This document shows positions 7,791 through 16,038 of a stretch of DNA of 44,847 nt, piece by piece. The first letter of the stretch is position 1; every line of letters begins with the position of its first letter. The translations under genes were made by a program, and so were the position numbers. This stretch comes from WRCA01 sp964587855 (GTDB lineage: Bacteria; Pseudomonadota; Alphaproteobacteria; Rs-D84). The notes under the pieces are model-generated. The model was not told the origin of the DNA, did no database searches, and saw nothing but the letters and a program-made list of their open reading frames with translations. The stretch spans positions 1 to 44,847 of the forward strand of contig CAZPLT010000007.1 of NCBI GenBank assembly GCA_964587855.1. The letters run 5' to 3'.

Positions 7791-8729
7791 TTATACCCTT
7801 ATCATTGCTGCGCCCCAGGTCAGTCCAGACCCAAAAGCAGGATACATTACCAATTGTCCATGTTTAATTTTTCCAGTATTCATTCCATCTGCAAATGCAA
7901 GTACGCCGGATGCACCACTGGTATTAGCATGTTGATCGACAGTGATAATGATTTTTTCAATTGGGAATCCCAAACGCTGTGCGCCACTTTCGATAATACG
8001 CAGGTTAGCCTGGTGTGGAATAATCCAGTCAATGTTTTCAGATTGGATACCAGCATGTTCCATAATAAATGTTGCTGCATCAGGCATCAATTGTACCGCA
8101 TTTTTATAAGTTTCTGGACCATTCATTTCAACATGTGGACCGGGCTTTTCGTGCAGCATTCCATATCCACGACCATCAGAATAAACAACAGTATCAATTA
8201 TACCGCTGTAATTAGAAGAAGATTGTTCAAAAATCATTGCGCCTGCACCGTCACCAAATAGTACGGCTGTACTGCGATCAGTCCAATCAATAAAGCGGGT
8301 CATTTTTTCTGCACCAATTACCATGATACGTTGATGCATACCTGCATTAAAGAAGGCACGCGCACAATGCAAAGCATAAATATAACCAGTGCATGCGCCG
8401 CGAACATCAAAACTTGGCGCATTATTGGTCATTCCCAAATCACGTGAAATCATAGTGGCAACAGATGGGAAAGCATGTTCCGCAGAAGTTGTTGCAACAA
8501 TAATTAAATCAATATCATTTGGTTGTAATCCAGCATTTTCCAAAGCTGCGCGTGCCGCAGCAGTTGCCATATCTCCGACAGTTTCGTCATCACGTGCAAT
8601 ATGACGTTGTTTGATACCTGTACGTGTTAAAATCCATTCTTCAGAAGTATCAAGAATCTTAGTAAAATCTGCATTAGTAATAATTTTTTCTGGCAAATAA
8701 GAACCATAGCCGATAAGTCTATTTCCCAT
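7791..8729 (-). CDS. fabH: Beta-ketoacyl-ACP synthase III
   Basis: Starts fatty-acid synthesis by condensing acetyl-CoA with malonyl-ACP. Length 312 residues, normal. The thiolase-fold catalytic triad is visible as C113 (GACTGY), H239 (IIPHQAN) and N269 (HANTSGAS). The start has AAGGGG upstream. It lies 79 nt after plsX and is followed without gap by ihfA. Confidence 0.96.
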   Translation of the reverse strand: MGNRLIGYGSYLPEKIITNADFTKILDTSEEWILTRTGIKQRHIARDDETVGDMATAAARAALENAGLQPNDIDLIIVATTSAEHAFPSVATMISRDLGMTNNAPSFDVRGACTGYIYALHCARAFFNAGMHQRIMVIGAEKMTRFIDWTDRSTAVLFGDGAGAMIFEQSSSNYSGIIDTVVYSDGRGYGMLHEKPGPHVEMNGPETYKNAVQLMPDAATFIMEHAGIQSENIDWIIPHQANLRIIESGAQRLGFPIEKIIITVDQHANTSGASGVLAFADGMNTGKIKHGQLVMYPAFGSGLTWGAAMIRV

Positions 8730-8808
8730 ATTTTACCCCTTTTTAGTGCTTGGTAAGCATTACATATAAAAAGATGAAAAGCAATAAAAGAAAAAAAGCC
8801 AGTTTTTT

Positions 8809-9870
8809 TTAGTCTGCGTTTTTCAATGCTTCTTTTATTGGTGCTAATTTTGTTATTTCAGCGCGGATTTTATCGTTGAAATCATCTTCAACTAAATCAG
8901 CAGCATATTTTATAGCGTTTGCAAATGCCAAAGCATCGCTGTTTCCATGAGTCTTTACAGAAAATCCATTTAATCCCAAAAATACAGCACCAGCATAAGA
9001 ACGAGGATCTATTTTATTTTTCAATCGCTTGAATACGTGAATCAATAAAAATGATGCTGCAATCGCAATCCATGATTTTTTGATAGAGTCCATTAAAACG
9101 CGTTTGATAAGTTTTGCGGTACCTTCAATAGTTTTTAATACTACATTTCCAGTCCAGCCATCGGTAACAACCACTTGGACTTGACCGGCACTGATATCGG
9201 TTGCTTCTACAAAGCCTATATAATCATAAGGCAAGGAATGTTTATTTTCTGACAATATTTTGTTTAAATTTTGTAAAATTTTGTTGCCCTTGGTCTCTTC
9301 TTCACCAATGTTTAAAATACCCAATTTTGGTCTTGGCATTTTACCGATGGTTTCTGCATAAATACAACCCATCAAAGCAAAGTCAAACAAGTTTTCTTCG
9401 TCACAAACAACATTCGCACCCAAATCCAAAATAACCGCACGTTTATCACCACCACCACTGGGCAACATAGTTGTTATTGCTGGTCTGGAAATTCCATCAA
9501 TAGTTTTTAATGCCAGTTTAGACAAGGCCATTAAAACACCTGTATTACCAGCAGAAACAATAGCGCATGAATTCCCAGCACGGACATCTTTGATTGCCAT
9601 ATACATACTGGTGTCGCTGGCGTGTCTGATAACTTCGGCAACTTTGTCAGTCCCCTTGATTACATCTGGTGCATGAATTATTTCGCTGTTGCGTACAACC
9701 CTGGGATATTTTTTCAGCATTTGTTCTAAACGCTTTTTATCACCAAAGATACGAAAGAAAATTTCCGTTTCATTGTTTTGAAAAAGAAATTGATTCATAC
9801 CCCCTAAAACAGAGCGTGGGGCGCTGTCGCCCCCCATTGCATCAATAGCTATGATTTTTTTGGTGCTCAT
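8809..9870 (-). CDS. plsX: Phosphate acyltransferase PlsX
   Basis: Makes acyl-phosphate from acyl-ACP, feeding glycerolipid synthesis through PlsY. Length 353 residues, typical. The N-terminus IIAIDAMGGDSAP is the PlsX signature. Other family blocks are VSAGNTGVLMA, ILDLGAN, LNIGEEETKGN and VVTDGWTGNVVLKT. It lies 8 nt after rpmF in the classic rpmF-plsX-fabH order. Confidence 0.96.
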   Translation of the reverse strand: MSTKKIIAIDAMGGDSAPRSVLGGMNQFLFQNNETEIFFRIFGDKKRLEQMLKKYPRVVRNSEIIHAPDVIKGTDKVAEVIRHASDTSMYMAIKDVRAGNSCAIVSAGNTGVLMALSKLALKTIDGISRPAITTMLPSGGGDKRAVILDLGANVVCDEENLFDFALMGCIYAETIGKMPRPKLGILNIGEEETKGNKILQNLNKILSENKHSLPYDYIGFVEATDISAGQVQVVVTDGWTGNVVLKTIEGTAKLIKRVLMDSIKKSWIAIAASFLLIHVFKRLKNKIDPRSYAGAVFLGLNGFSVKTHGNSDALAFANAIKYAADLVEDDFNDKIRAEITKLAPIKEALKNAD

Positions 9871-9878
9871 TTGCGGAA

Positions 9879-10028
9879 TTATTTAGTTCCGCATGCAGCG
9901 CAAACATGATGTGGACGTTTCTTTTCCCCACATTTTTTGCAAACTGATGATGGCATTACTGGTAATGCATCGTGTGCGCGACGTTGTTTTGAACGGGATG
10001 CGCTGGTTTTCTTCTTTGGAACTGCCAT
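9879..10028 (-). CDS. rpmF: 50S ribosomal protein L32
   Basis: A 49-residue protein beginning MAVPKKKTSASR, the L32 start. Two CxxC pairs (CKKC and CAAC) form a zinc ribbon. It is preceded by an AAAGGAAA ribosome site and followed 8 nt later by plsX. The DUF177/YceD gene that often precedes rpmF is missing here. Confidence 0.95.
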   Translation of the reverse strand: MAVPKKKTSASRSKQRRAHDALPVMPSSVCKKCGEKKRPHHVCAACGTK

Positions 10029-10057
10029 TTTTATTTTCCTTTATTGTTCGGTTGAGT

Positions 10058-10085
10058 ATTTTAGCTAAATAAAGGGATTTTGCAA
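10058..10085 (-). promoter_or_regulatory. Promoter for rpmF-plsX-fabH-ihfA
   Basis: On the minus strand: TTGCAA, a 16-nt spacer, TAAAAT. The predicted start gives a leader of about 20 nt with a good ribosome site. Confidence 0.6.
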
Positions 10086-10100
10086 GAGAAACTTTTTCGC

Positions 10101-10130
10101 TTTCCACAACTATTATTTTTATGATATAAT
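10101..10130 (+). promoter_or_regulatory. Promoter of the omptin-like gene, leaderless arrangement
   Basis: A perfect TATAAT (10125-10130) lies only 7 nt before ATG 10138. The -35 box (TTTCCA, 18-nt spacer) is weak. No Shine-Dalgarno sequence fits between, so the mRNA would start at or next to the ATG. Confidence 0.6.
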
Positions 10131-10137
10131 TATAGTT

Positions 10138-11616
10138 ATGAAAATAAAATCTACCTTTTATATTATTAGTGTGGCTGTTTTCTGCGTTTTTGGGGCGAAT
10201 GCCGCTTCGCGTGAAGGAACCCCTGTTTATTACCAAACACAAACTCCAAAGTATGTGGGTAATCAAAAGCAAGTTCAAACAATCAATCAGCGCAGTTATA
10301 CTTACCAGGTTCCACGCCAACAATCAGCATCAGATTTTAATGGCAAGATGACACCTGCGGGGATATCAACTGGCGATTTGCCTCCTTGGGTTCTGTCTTT
10401 GGATTATGGACGTAGATTTTCAAATTTTGAATTTAAAACGGGCGTTAATTCCGTTTTAAAATGGGATGATATGGTTTTTAATGAAATTGGTGTCCGTGTG
10501 GATTCAAATTTCAATGTAAAAAATTATGACTTGTTTGCTTATGGTGAATACAGTATGGGCAGTATGGCTAATGGTGGTTTTTCAATGGATTATGACTTGG
10601 AACCATATGACCCTACAGAAAAAGACGTTGGTATATTTACGATTTCCGTTGGTAAAGAAACTGGGGATACCAAAAATATGAAATTTGCATTTGGTGCAAA
10701 ACATATTTGGGATCTTGGTGGGTGGAAATTATCCCCCAGCATAGGATATGAAATTTTCCAACATAATTTGGAAATGCATGATCAATATTATCCAAATAAT
10801 GGTGTGTATTTGCCACTTTTGACACCTGATGGTGAATATATCTTTGGTGATGATGAGGGGAATTTTTATAATGTTGCACAATCTGATCAACAAGATGCGA
10901 TAGATAATGGTTGGTACCAGGTTTGTTTATCCCCCGAAGATATTATGTTGGGGTATGGGAATTTAGATGGAACTTTGACAACAGGTGTCTCATATGCCCA
11001 GGATCTTTTAAATCCTTATGAACCTTGGGGCGTTTTACCCGGACAGTGTGTTATTATTGGTGGTGATGGTCCAATATTAGTAGAAGGTACAACTCATATT
11101 TATAATACTACGTGGAGTGGGGTTTTCTTTGGTTTAGAACTTGAAAAACAAATGACATATAAGGATAAGTTGCGTTTTTATTTCCAGGCTGGAATGCCAA
11201 ATTATTCATCCGAAGGTATATGGCCAAACAGAACAGATTGGCAGCAAAGCCCCAGCTTTATTGATAAAGGAAGCACGGGGGCATATTCATACCAGGCTGA
11301 AATGGAATATAACTATCAATTATCCGATAGATTACAATTGGCATTAAAAGCAGATATGAATTTATATCATGTTGGAAAAATAGGTGGTGAATTATACGTT
11401 GCTGCATACTCGGATTATTTAATGAATGACGAAGGTCAATATGTATTTACCGAAGGTGGCGTATATGGCGGAACCCCTTGCAATCCTAACTCTCCAACAA
11501 ATTGTTATCCAGTTGTGGTAGAATACGAAGCAGAAACTGTTAAGATCAAAGATTCACTTAAATATGCCGAGTGGCAATCATTCAGTTTGCATCTAGGTGT
11601 AAAATATACATTTTAA
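10138..11616 (+). CDS. Omptin-like outer-membrane beta-barrel protein
   Basis: A 492-residue exported protein. It has a signal peptide (about 1-22, ending ANA), a short Gln-rich linker, then alternating amphipathic strands and a C-terminal phenylalanine (VKYTF), the usual barrel signal. The opening strands (DYGRRFSNFEF) and the GGFSMDYDLE loop recall omptin proteases, where the corresponding loop carries two catalytic aspartates; D151 and D153 would match. I cannot find the His-Asp pair of true omptins, so activity is doubtful and it may be a related porin or receptor. It is longer than OmpT, with two big loop insertions. The start codon follows a TATAAT box by 7 nt. Expression appears monocistronic. 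Confidence 0.6.
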   Translation: MKIKSTFYIISVAVFCVFGANAASREGTPVYYQTQTPKYVGNQKQVQTINQRSYTYQVPRQQSASDFNGKMTPAGISTGDLPPWVLSLDYGRRFSNFEFKTGVNSVLKWDDMVFNEIGVRVDSNFNVKNYDLFAYGEYSMGSMANGGFSMDYDLEPYDPTEKDVGIFTISVGKETGDTKNMKFAFGAKHIWDLGGWKLSPSIGYEIFQHNLEMHDQYYPNNGVYLPLLTPDGEYIFGDDEGNFYNVAQSDQQDAIDNGWYQVCLSPEDIMLGYGNLDGTLTTGVSYAQDLLNPYEPWGVLPGQCVIIGGDGPILVEGTTHIYNTTWSGVFFGLELEKQMTYKDKLRFYFQAGMPNYSSEGIWPNRTDWQQSPSFIDKGSTGAYSYQAEMEYNYQLSDRLQLALKADMNLYHVGKIGGELYVAAYSDYLMNDEGQYVFTEGGVYGGTPCNPNSPTNCYPVVVEYEAETVKIKDSLKYAEWQSFSLHLGVKYTF

Positions 11617-11643
11617 AAAACCGCTATTTAAGCAGTTTTTTTA
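11615..11643 (+). terminator. Rho-independent terminator
   Basis: AAAC-C-GCT pairs with AGC-A-GTTT around an ATTTA loop, with one mismatch, followed by a T run. Confidence 0.65.
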
Positions 11644-11659
11644 TAATAATAAATTTAGA

Positions 11660-11689
11660 TTGTGAAAAGTAATTCTTTTAGATTATACT
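11660..11689 (+). promoter_or_regulatory. Promoter of the MltB-like gene, near-leaderless
   Basis: TTGTGA, an 18-nt spacer, TATACT. The ATG at 11700 begins 10 nt after the -10 box and no ribosome site is present. Confidence 0.55.
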
Positions 11690-11699
11690 TCAATCTGAT

Positions 11700-12683
11700 A
11701 TGAAAAAAATATTTATATTATTTATAGTTTCTTTAATTTACATATCTTCGGCAGTGGCTGAAACGGGTCAATTTGATTTTGATCGATGGAATAATATTTT
11801 AAATCAAATCCAAGATCGCGCAGTTGCGGAAAATATTGATGACCAGGTTATTAACGATACAATCCAAGATGCAGCATTTATTCCAAAAATTGTATGGCGG
11901 GATCAGAATCAACCCCACTTTAAAATGTCTATGCAGGAATATACAGAATCCAGGGTCAGTGAAGAAAGAATAGCAAAGGGTCTAAGTAAAGCAAAAAACT
12001 ATAAAACGCTTTTGCGCAAAACATCAAAAAAATATGGTATCCCGGCAGAAGTGTTACTAGCGTTTTGGGGTATGGAAAGCAATTATGGTAATTTCAAAGG
12101 AAAACATAAAATATCAGACTCGTTTTTAACACTGATTTATGAAGGAAGACGCCAGAAATTTTTTACTGAACAATTGATAGATTTAATGAAAATAGCGTCA
12201 AAAAATAAATTAAAAATGAATGAAATTCGTGGGTCGTATGATGGTGGTATGGGGCATTTTCAATTTATGCCATCAACACTTGCAAGTTATGGTGCAGATG
12301 GAAATAAAGATGGTAAAATAGATATAATTCACAGTATTGGTGATGCTATGGCCAGTGCTGGAAATTACTTGCATAAAATGGGTTGGAACCCGGAAGAAAA
12401 AATAATTCTAGAAGTTACCTTGCCGGAAAATTTTGATACTAATTTATGTGATGGGAAAATAAAAAAGCCTTTGTATCAATGGTCGGAATTGGGTGTTTTA
12501 TATGCGCCAGATTCAAATATAATTGCTGGACTATTATGTGATCCTTTGGATATTCCATCCGAAGCAGATGCTGTGGCGCATAAGGCGTATTTAACATACC
12601 CAAATTTTTATGTTATTAAAAGATGGAATAACTCAAATTCGTATGCAATGGCTGTCGCATTATTGTCGGAAAAATTGAAATAA
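11700..12683 (+). CDS. mltB: Lytic murein transglycosylase B-type (GH103)
   Basis: Cuts the MurNAc-GlcNAc bond of peptidoglycan to form 1,6-anhydro ends. Length 327 residues. The signal peptide is about 1-20 (ending AVA) without a lipobox Cys, so it should be periplasmic rather than a lipoprotein. The MltB fold shows GIPAEVLLAFWGMESNYG with the catalytic Glu at E126, then GGMGHFQFMPSTLASYGADGN and the SIGDAMASAGNYL helix. No peptidoglycan-binding domain follows. The gene is preceded by its own terminator and promoter and is followed by the olsB promoter. Confidence 0.9.
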   Translation: MKKIFILFIVSLIYISSAVAETGQFDFDRWNNILNQIQDRAVAENIDDQVINDTIQDAAFIPKIVWRDQNQPHFKMSMQEYTESRVSEERIAKGLSKAKNYKTLLRKTSKKYGIPAEVLLAFWGMESNYGNFKGKHKISDSFLTLIYEGRRQKFFTEQLIDLMKIASKNKLKMNEIRGSYDGGMGHFQFMPSTLASYGADGNKDGKIDIIHSIGDAMASAGNYLHKMGWNPEEKIILEVTLPENFDTNLCDGKIKKPLYQWSELGVLYAPDSNIIAGLLCDPLDIPSEADAVAHKAYLTYPNFYVIKRWNNSNSYAMAVALLSEKLK

Positions 12684-12713
12684 CGTCTTGCTTTTGCCTA
12701 GCTTCCTTTGCTC

Positions 12714-12742
12714 TTGATTCTATTCTTATTCTTTATTATAAT
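12714..12742 (+). promoter_or_regulatory. olsBA promoter with GANTC site at the -35 box
   Basis: TTGATT, a 17-nt spacer, TATAAT. The leader is about 15 nt and contains AAGGAG before ATG 12765. The -35 box overlaps GATTC (12716-12720), a CcrM recognition sequence. Confidence 0.7.
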
Positions 12743-12764
12743 TTTTGGATACAAGGAGCAAAAC

Positions 12765-13712
12765 ATGGCTATTAAAGTGCGCGATTTCGAAGTCAGACTG
12801 ACGCGTAATAAAGAAGAAAGAAAACAAGTTCGTCAGCTTAGATACAGGGTATTCGTAGAAGAAGAAGGCGCAAGCGCAACCGAAGAACAAAAAAATCTGC
12901 ACGAAGAATATGACAGCTATGATCGTTTTGCTGAATATATGGCGGTATTTCACAATGACAAAGTTGTTGGAACTTATCGAATAATAGATCGCGATGCTGC
13001 GGAAAAAATGGATGGTTTTTACACGGAAACAGAATTTGATTTGAAAAAAATTAAAAAGGTTCGTGGAAATATTGCAGAAATGTCTCGCGCTTGTGTAGAA
13101 GAAAGTTATCGCGACGGCGGTCTGGTTATGAGAATGCTTTGGATGGGTATGACAGACTATATTTTAAAGCGCAAAATAGTTTTAATGTTTGGTGTTGCAT
13201 CATGGGTTGGAACTCAACCTGCAAAGTTTGCCCAGGCAATATCATATCTTTATTATAATCATCTTGCGCCATTATCTTTGCGTGCAGTTGTAGAAATGGA
13301 TAAGTTAGCCGAAGGGGTTAACCCAAAACTGACGCGTATGAACATTTTACCAAAAGATTTTGTTGATGAAACAACTGCAAAGACTCAGATGACCCCATTG
13401 ATAAAGGGTTATTTGCGTTTGGGCGCACAATTTGGCAAGGGCGTATTTATTGATAAACCATTTAATACTTTTGATGTATTCGTAATTTTACAAACAAAAA
13501 ATATGAATCGTGCGTATCAAAAACATTTTACTGGAAATGAAAATGCATTTGATCATTTGGTTGCAAGTGATGGGGCAATGAAAAAGTTTGGTAAAGTTAT
13601 GTTGTTGCCATTTACTGGATCTTTTGCTTTATTCAAAGCTGCAGCTCAATTCTTTTTGCCAGGTGATGCTGAAGATGCTGAAATTGTTGAAGAAAGTTCA
13701 GAACAGGAATAA
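12765..13712 (+). CDS. olsB: Ornithine N-acyltransferase OlsB-like (GNAT fold)
   Basis: Predicted to transfer a 3-hydroxyacyl group from ACP to ornithine, giving lyso-ornithine lipid. About 315 residues. The N-terminal two thirds has the Acetyltransf_5 (autoinducer-synthase-like GNAT) pattern: LRYRVFVEEEGA near the start, the YMAVFHNDKVVGTYRII strand, EMSRACVEESYRDGG and a MFGVASWVGT block. The start is taken at ATG 12765, which has AAGGAG 7 nt upstream; an in-frame ATG at 12708 would add a hydrophobic stretch lying across the promoter. A PlsC-family acyltransferase starts 2 nt after the stop, the expected OlsA partner, which strengthens the call. The C-terminal acidic tail is of unknown use. 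Confidence 0.8.
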   Translation: MAIKVRDFEVRLTRNKEERKQVRQLRYRVFVEEEGASATEEQKNLHEEYDSYDRFAEYMAVFHNDKVVGTYRIIDRDAAEKMDGFYTETEFDLKKIKKVRGNIAEMSRACVEESYRDGGLVMRMLWMGMTDYILKRKIVLMFGVASWVGTQPAKFAQAISYLYYNHLAPLSLRAVVEMDKLAEGVNPKLTRMNILPKDFVDETTAKTQMTPLIKGYLRLGAQFGKGVFIDKPFNTFDVFVILQTKNMNRAYQKHFTGNENAFDHLVASDGAMKKFGKVMLLPFTGSFALFKAAAQFFLPGDAEDAEIVEESSEQE

Positions 13713-13714
13713 AA

Positions 13715-14545
13715 ATGAAAAATTTTTATCGTACAATTATAGCCTGTATAAAAATGACCATGTTTTGGTTGTTTGTTATTGTTCAACTTCCAATTTTAAT
13801 CCTGATTCCACAGGGTCGGTTGTCTGTAGCATATTCCAGAATTTTTTATGGAATTCTTATGTATATAACCGGGGTCAGGGTCAAAGCGAATGGTAAACTG
13901 TCAAAAGCAAGACCATTATTATTGGTATCAAATCATATTTCTGTTTTTGAAATGGCTGTTTTCCCAATGGCATTGGGAACCAGTTTTTTTGGCAAAGATG
14001 ATGTAGAAAAATATCCGATTGTTGGATGGATTGCAAAAAAATTTGGGGTAGTTTTTATCAGCCGAAATCCACGTACAGCGATTGAAACAACAAAGAAAAT
14101 AAATGATGCTATGAACAAGGCTGGATATCCAATGACCATATTCCCAGAAGGCACAACAAACAATGGTTGTTTCATTTATCCATTCAAAAGCAGTATGTTT
14201 GATATTGTTGATAGAATCCCAGGTTTAACAATACAACCAGTGGTAATGACTTATAATCTACGTAATGGTGATAAAATTTCTGATGACAGAAATATGGCTG
14301 ATAATTATTCATGTCCTGCGAATGCCAAAATAGAAAAATATAATGAAGATTTTGGAAAATCAGAAATAGTCCCTATAAAAGAACGCGGTTCTTTTGAACA
14401 CGTCTTTCATATAATGAAACGTGGTGGATTATTGGTACAATTGAATTTATTACCACCAGTATCTTTGGTTGGTATGGACAGAAAAGAAATAGCAGCAACG
14501 CTGCATAAAATAATTTCAGATAAATTTTATGAATTGAAGGGATAG
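13715..14545 (+). CDS. olsA: 1-acyl-glycerol-3-phosphate acyltransferase family, OlsA-like
   Basis: A PlsC-family O-acyltransferase of 276 residues. It has a membrane anchor at about 10-30, the acceptor motif NHISVFEM (a glutamate in place of the aspartate of NHxxxxD), a middle block VFISRNPR and the FPEGTTNNG motif. Paired with olsB, it should add the second acyl chain to lyso-ornithine lipid; a role as ordinary PlsC in phosphatidic acid synthesis is the alternative. It starts 2 nt after olsB, and proS follows 5 nt later in the same transcription unit. Confidence 0.78.
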   Translation: MKNFYRTIIACIKMTMFWLFVIVQLPILILIPQGRLSVAYSRIFYGILMYITGVRVKANGKLSKARPLLLVSNHISVFEMAVFPMALGTSFFGKDDVEKYPIVGWIAKKFGVVFISRNPRTAIETTKKINDAMNKAGYPMTIFPEGTTNNGCFIYPFKSSMFDIVDRIPGLTIQPVVMTYNLRNGDKISDDRNMADNYSCPANAKIEKYNEDFGKSEIVPIKERGSFEHVFHIMKRGGLLVQLNLLPPVSLVGMDRKEIAATLHKIISDKFYELKG

Positions 14546-14550
14546 TAAAA

Positions 14551-15975
14551 ATGGCAAAAACAGCAATAACACCGACCAGGGCAGAAGATTTTAGTCAGTG
14601 GTATCAGAACGTAATAATCGCTGCAGATTTGGCGGAAAATTCACCTGTTCGGGGTTGTATGACTATAAAGCCTTATGGTTGGGCAATATGGGAATTAATG
14701 CGCGATGAAATGGATAAGCGTATAAAAGCAAACGGCGTTCAAAATGCTAACTTTCCATTACTGATACCGATTGAATTTTTTAATAAAGAAGCCGAGCATG
14801 TAGCGGGATTTGCAAAAGAATGCGCGGTTGTAACTCATCACAGATTAAAGATGATAGATGGCTCTTTGCAACCTGACCCAGATTCTAAATTGACCGAACC
14901 ATATATAATTCGTCCAACGTCGGAAACTATTATTGGTGATGCGATGGCGCGCTGGATCCATTCTTATCGTGATTTACCATTAAAGTTAAATCAATGGGTG
15001 AATGTAATGCGCTGGGAAATGCGCCCAAGATTATTTTTGCGTACCAGCGAATTTAATTGGCAAGAAGGTCATAATGTTTTTGCAACATCTGACGAAGCTA
15101 ATAAAGATGCCAGAAAAATGCATAATGTTTATGATGAATTTATGCGTAACATATTGGCAATTTCCAGCATATTGGGTGAAAAAACCACCGAAGAAAGATT
15201 TGCTGGTGCAGATCATACATATACACTGGAACATATTATGCAAGATGGCAAAGCACTGCAGGCTGGAACATCGCACGATTTGGGACAACATTTTGCAAAA
15301 TCTTTTGATATAAAATATCTTGGGGAAGATGGGAAATTACAAAACGCATGGACCACCAGTTGGGGAACAACAACTCGTATGATTGGAAGTTTGATAATGA
15401 CTCATTCTGATGATGATGGTTTGGTTTTGCCACCAGCGATTGCGCCTTATCAAATTGTAATTATTCCAATCATGGAACAGCAAAATGAATTTGCAAAACA
15501 AGTTGCTGAAAAATTGCAAGCAGCGGGAGTTCGTGTTTTGGTTGATAATTCTGATGCGCGCAGCCCAGATAAGATGTGGAAATGGATAAAACGTGGTGTG
15601 CCACTCCGCATTGAAATCGGTGCACGCGAAGCAACAGAAAACACTGCAACAATCACGCGACGCGATATTGGAAAAGATTCCAAGCAAACATTAAGTATTT
15701 CTGAATTAGTTAAAACTGCGCCAAAACTTTTGGAACAAATTCAAAAAGATATGTTAGAAGTTTCTAAATCCAGGAATAAAGAAATGATAACAGATGTTAA
15801 AAATCTTGGCGATTTAGAAAAACATTTGAAAGCTGGAAAAATTGGATTTGTTCGTTTGCCTTACGCGGAAACACAAAATGCAAAATTTGATGCATTAGTG
15901 GATGAATACAAAATTTCCAGACGTTGTTTGGATGATAATGATCCAGATTATGTATTTGTTGCAAAATCATATTAA
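14551..15975 (+). CDS. proS: Prolyl-tRNA synthetase, archaeal/eukaryotic-like type
   Basis: A class II synthetase that charges tRNA-Pro. At 474 residues it has the type found in archaea, eukaryotes and some bacteria (ProS type 3): the FSQWYQNVI start, RGCMTIKPYGWAIWE, a RPTSETII motif 2 region, NVMRWEMRPRLFLRTSEF and GTSHDLGQHFAKSF, followed by the anticodon domain and a C-terminal extension ending in Tyr. It lacks the inserted editing domain of the long bacterial form. Most Alphaproteobacteria use a different short bacterial-type ProRS, so this copy may be transferred. It ends at a strong terminator. The start has AAGGGATAG upstream. Confidence 0.92.
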   Translation: MAKTAITPTRAEDFSQWYQNVIIAADLAENSPVRGCMTIKPYGWAIWELMRDEMDKRIKANGVQNANFPLLIPIEFFNKEAEHVAGFAKECAVVTHHRLKMIDGSLQPDPDSKLTEPYIIRPTSETIIGDAMARWIHSYRDLPLKLNQWVNVMRWEMRPRLFLRTSEFNWQEGHNVFATSDEANKDARKMHNVYDEFMRNILAISSILGEKTTEERFAGADHTYTLEHIMQDGKALQAGTSHDLGQHFAKSFDIKYLGEDGKLQNAWTTSWGTTTRMIGSLIMTHSDDDGLVLPPAIAPYQIVIIPIMEQQNEFAKQVAEKLQAAGVRVLVDNSDARSPDKMWKWIKRGVPLRIEIGAREATENTATITRRDIGKDSKQTLSISELVKTAPKLLEQIQKDMLEVSKSRNKEMITDVKNLGDLEKHLKAGKIGFVRLPYAETQNAKFDALVDEYKISRRCLDDNDPDYVFVAKSY

Positions 15976-16004
15976 AAAAACGGCGCGAAAGGCGCCGTTT
16001 TTTG
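15974..16004 (+). terminator. Rho-independent terminator after proS
   Basis: CGGCGC / GCGCCG stem with a short GAAAG loop, A-rich arm before and T run after. Confidence 0.88.
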
Positions 16005-16038
16005 TGGTATAATATACTCATTAAACCAGGGGAGAAAA

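Noticed and set aside
9883..10323. 146-codon minus-strand frame near rpmF
   Set aside because: It overlaps rpmF in another frame and the promoters of two genes; rpmF is certain.
12708..12764. Upstream in-frame start for olsB giving a hydrophobic N-terminus
   Set aside because: The promoter -35 and -10 boxes occupy this stretch, and ATG 12765 has a strong AAGGAG site.
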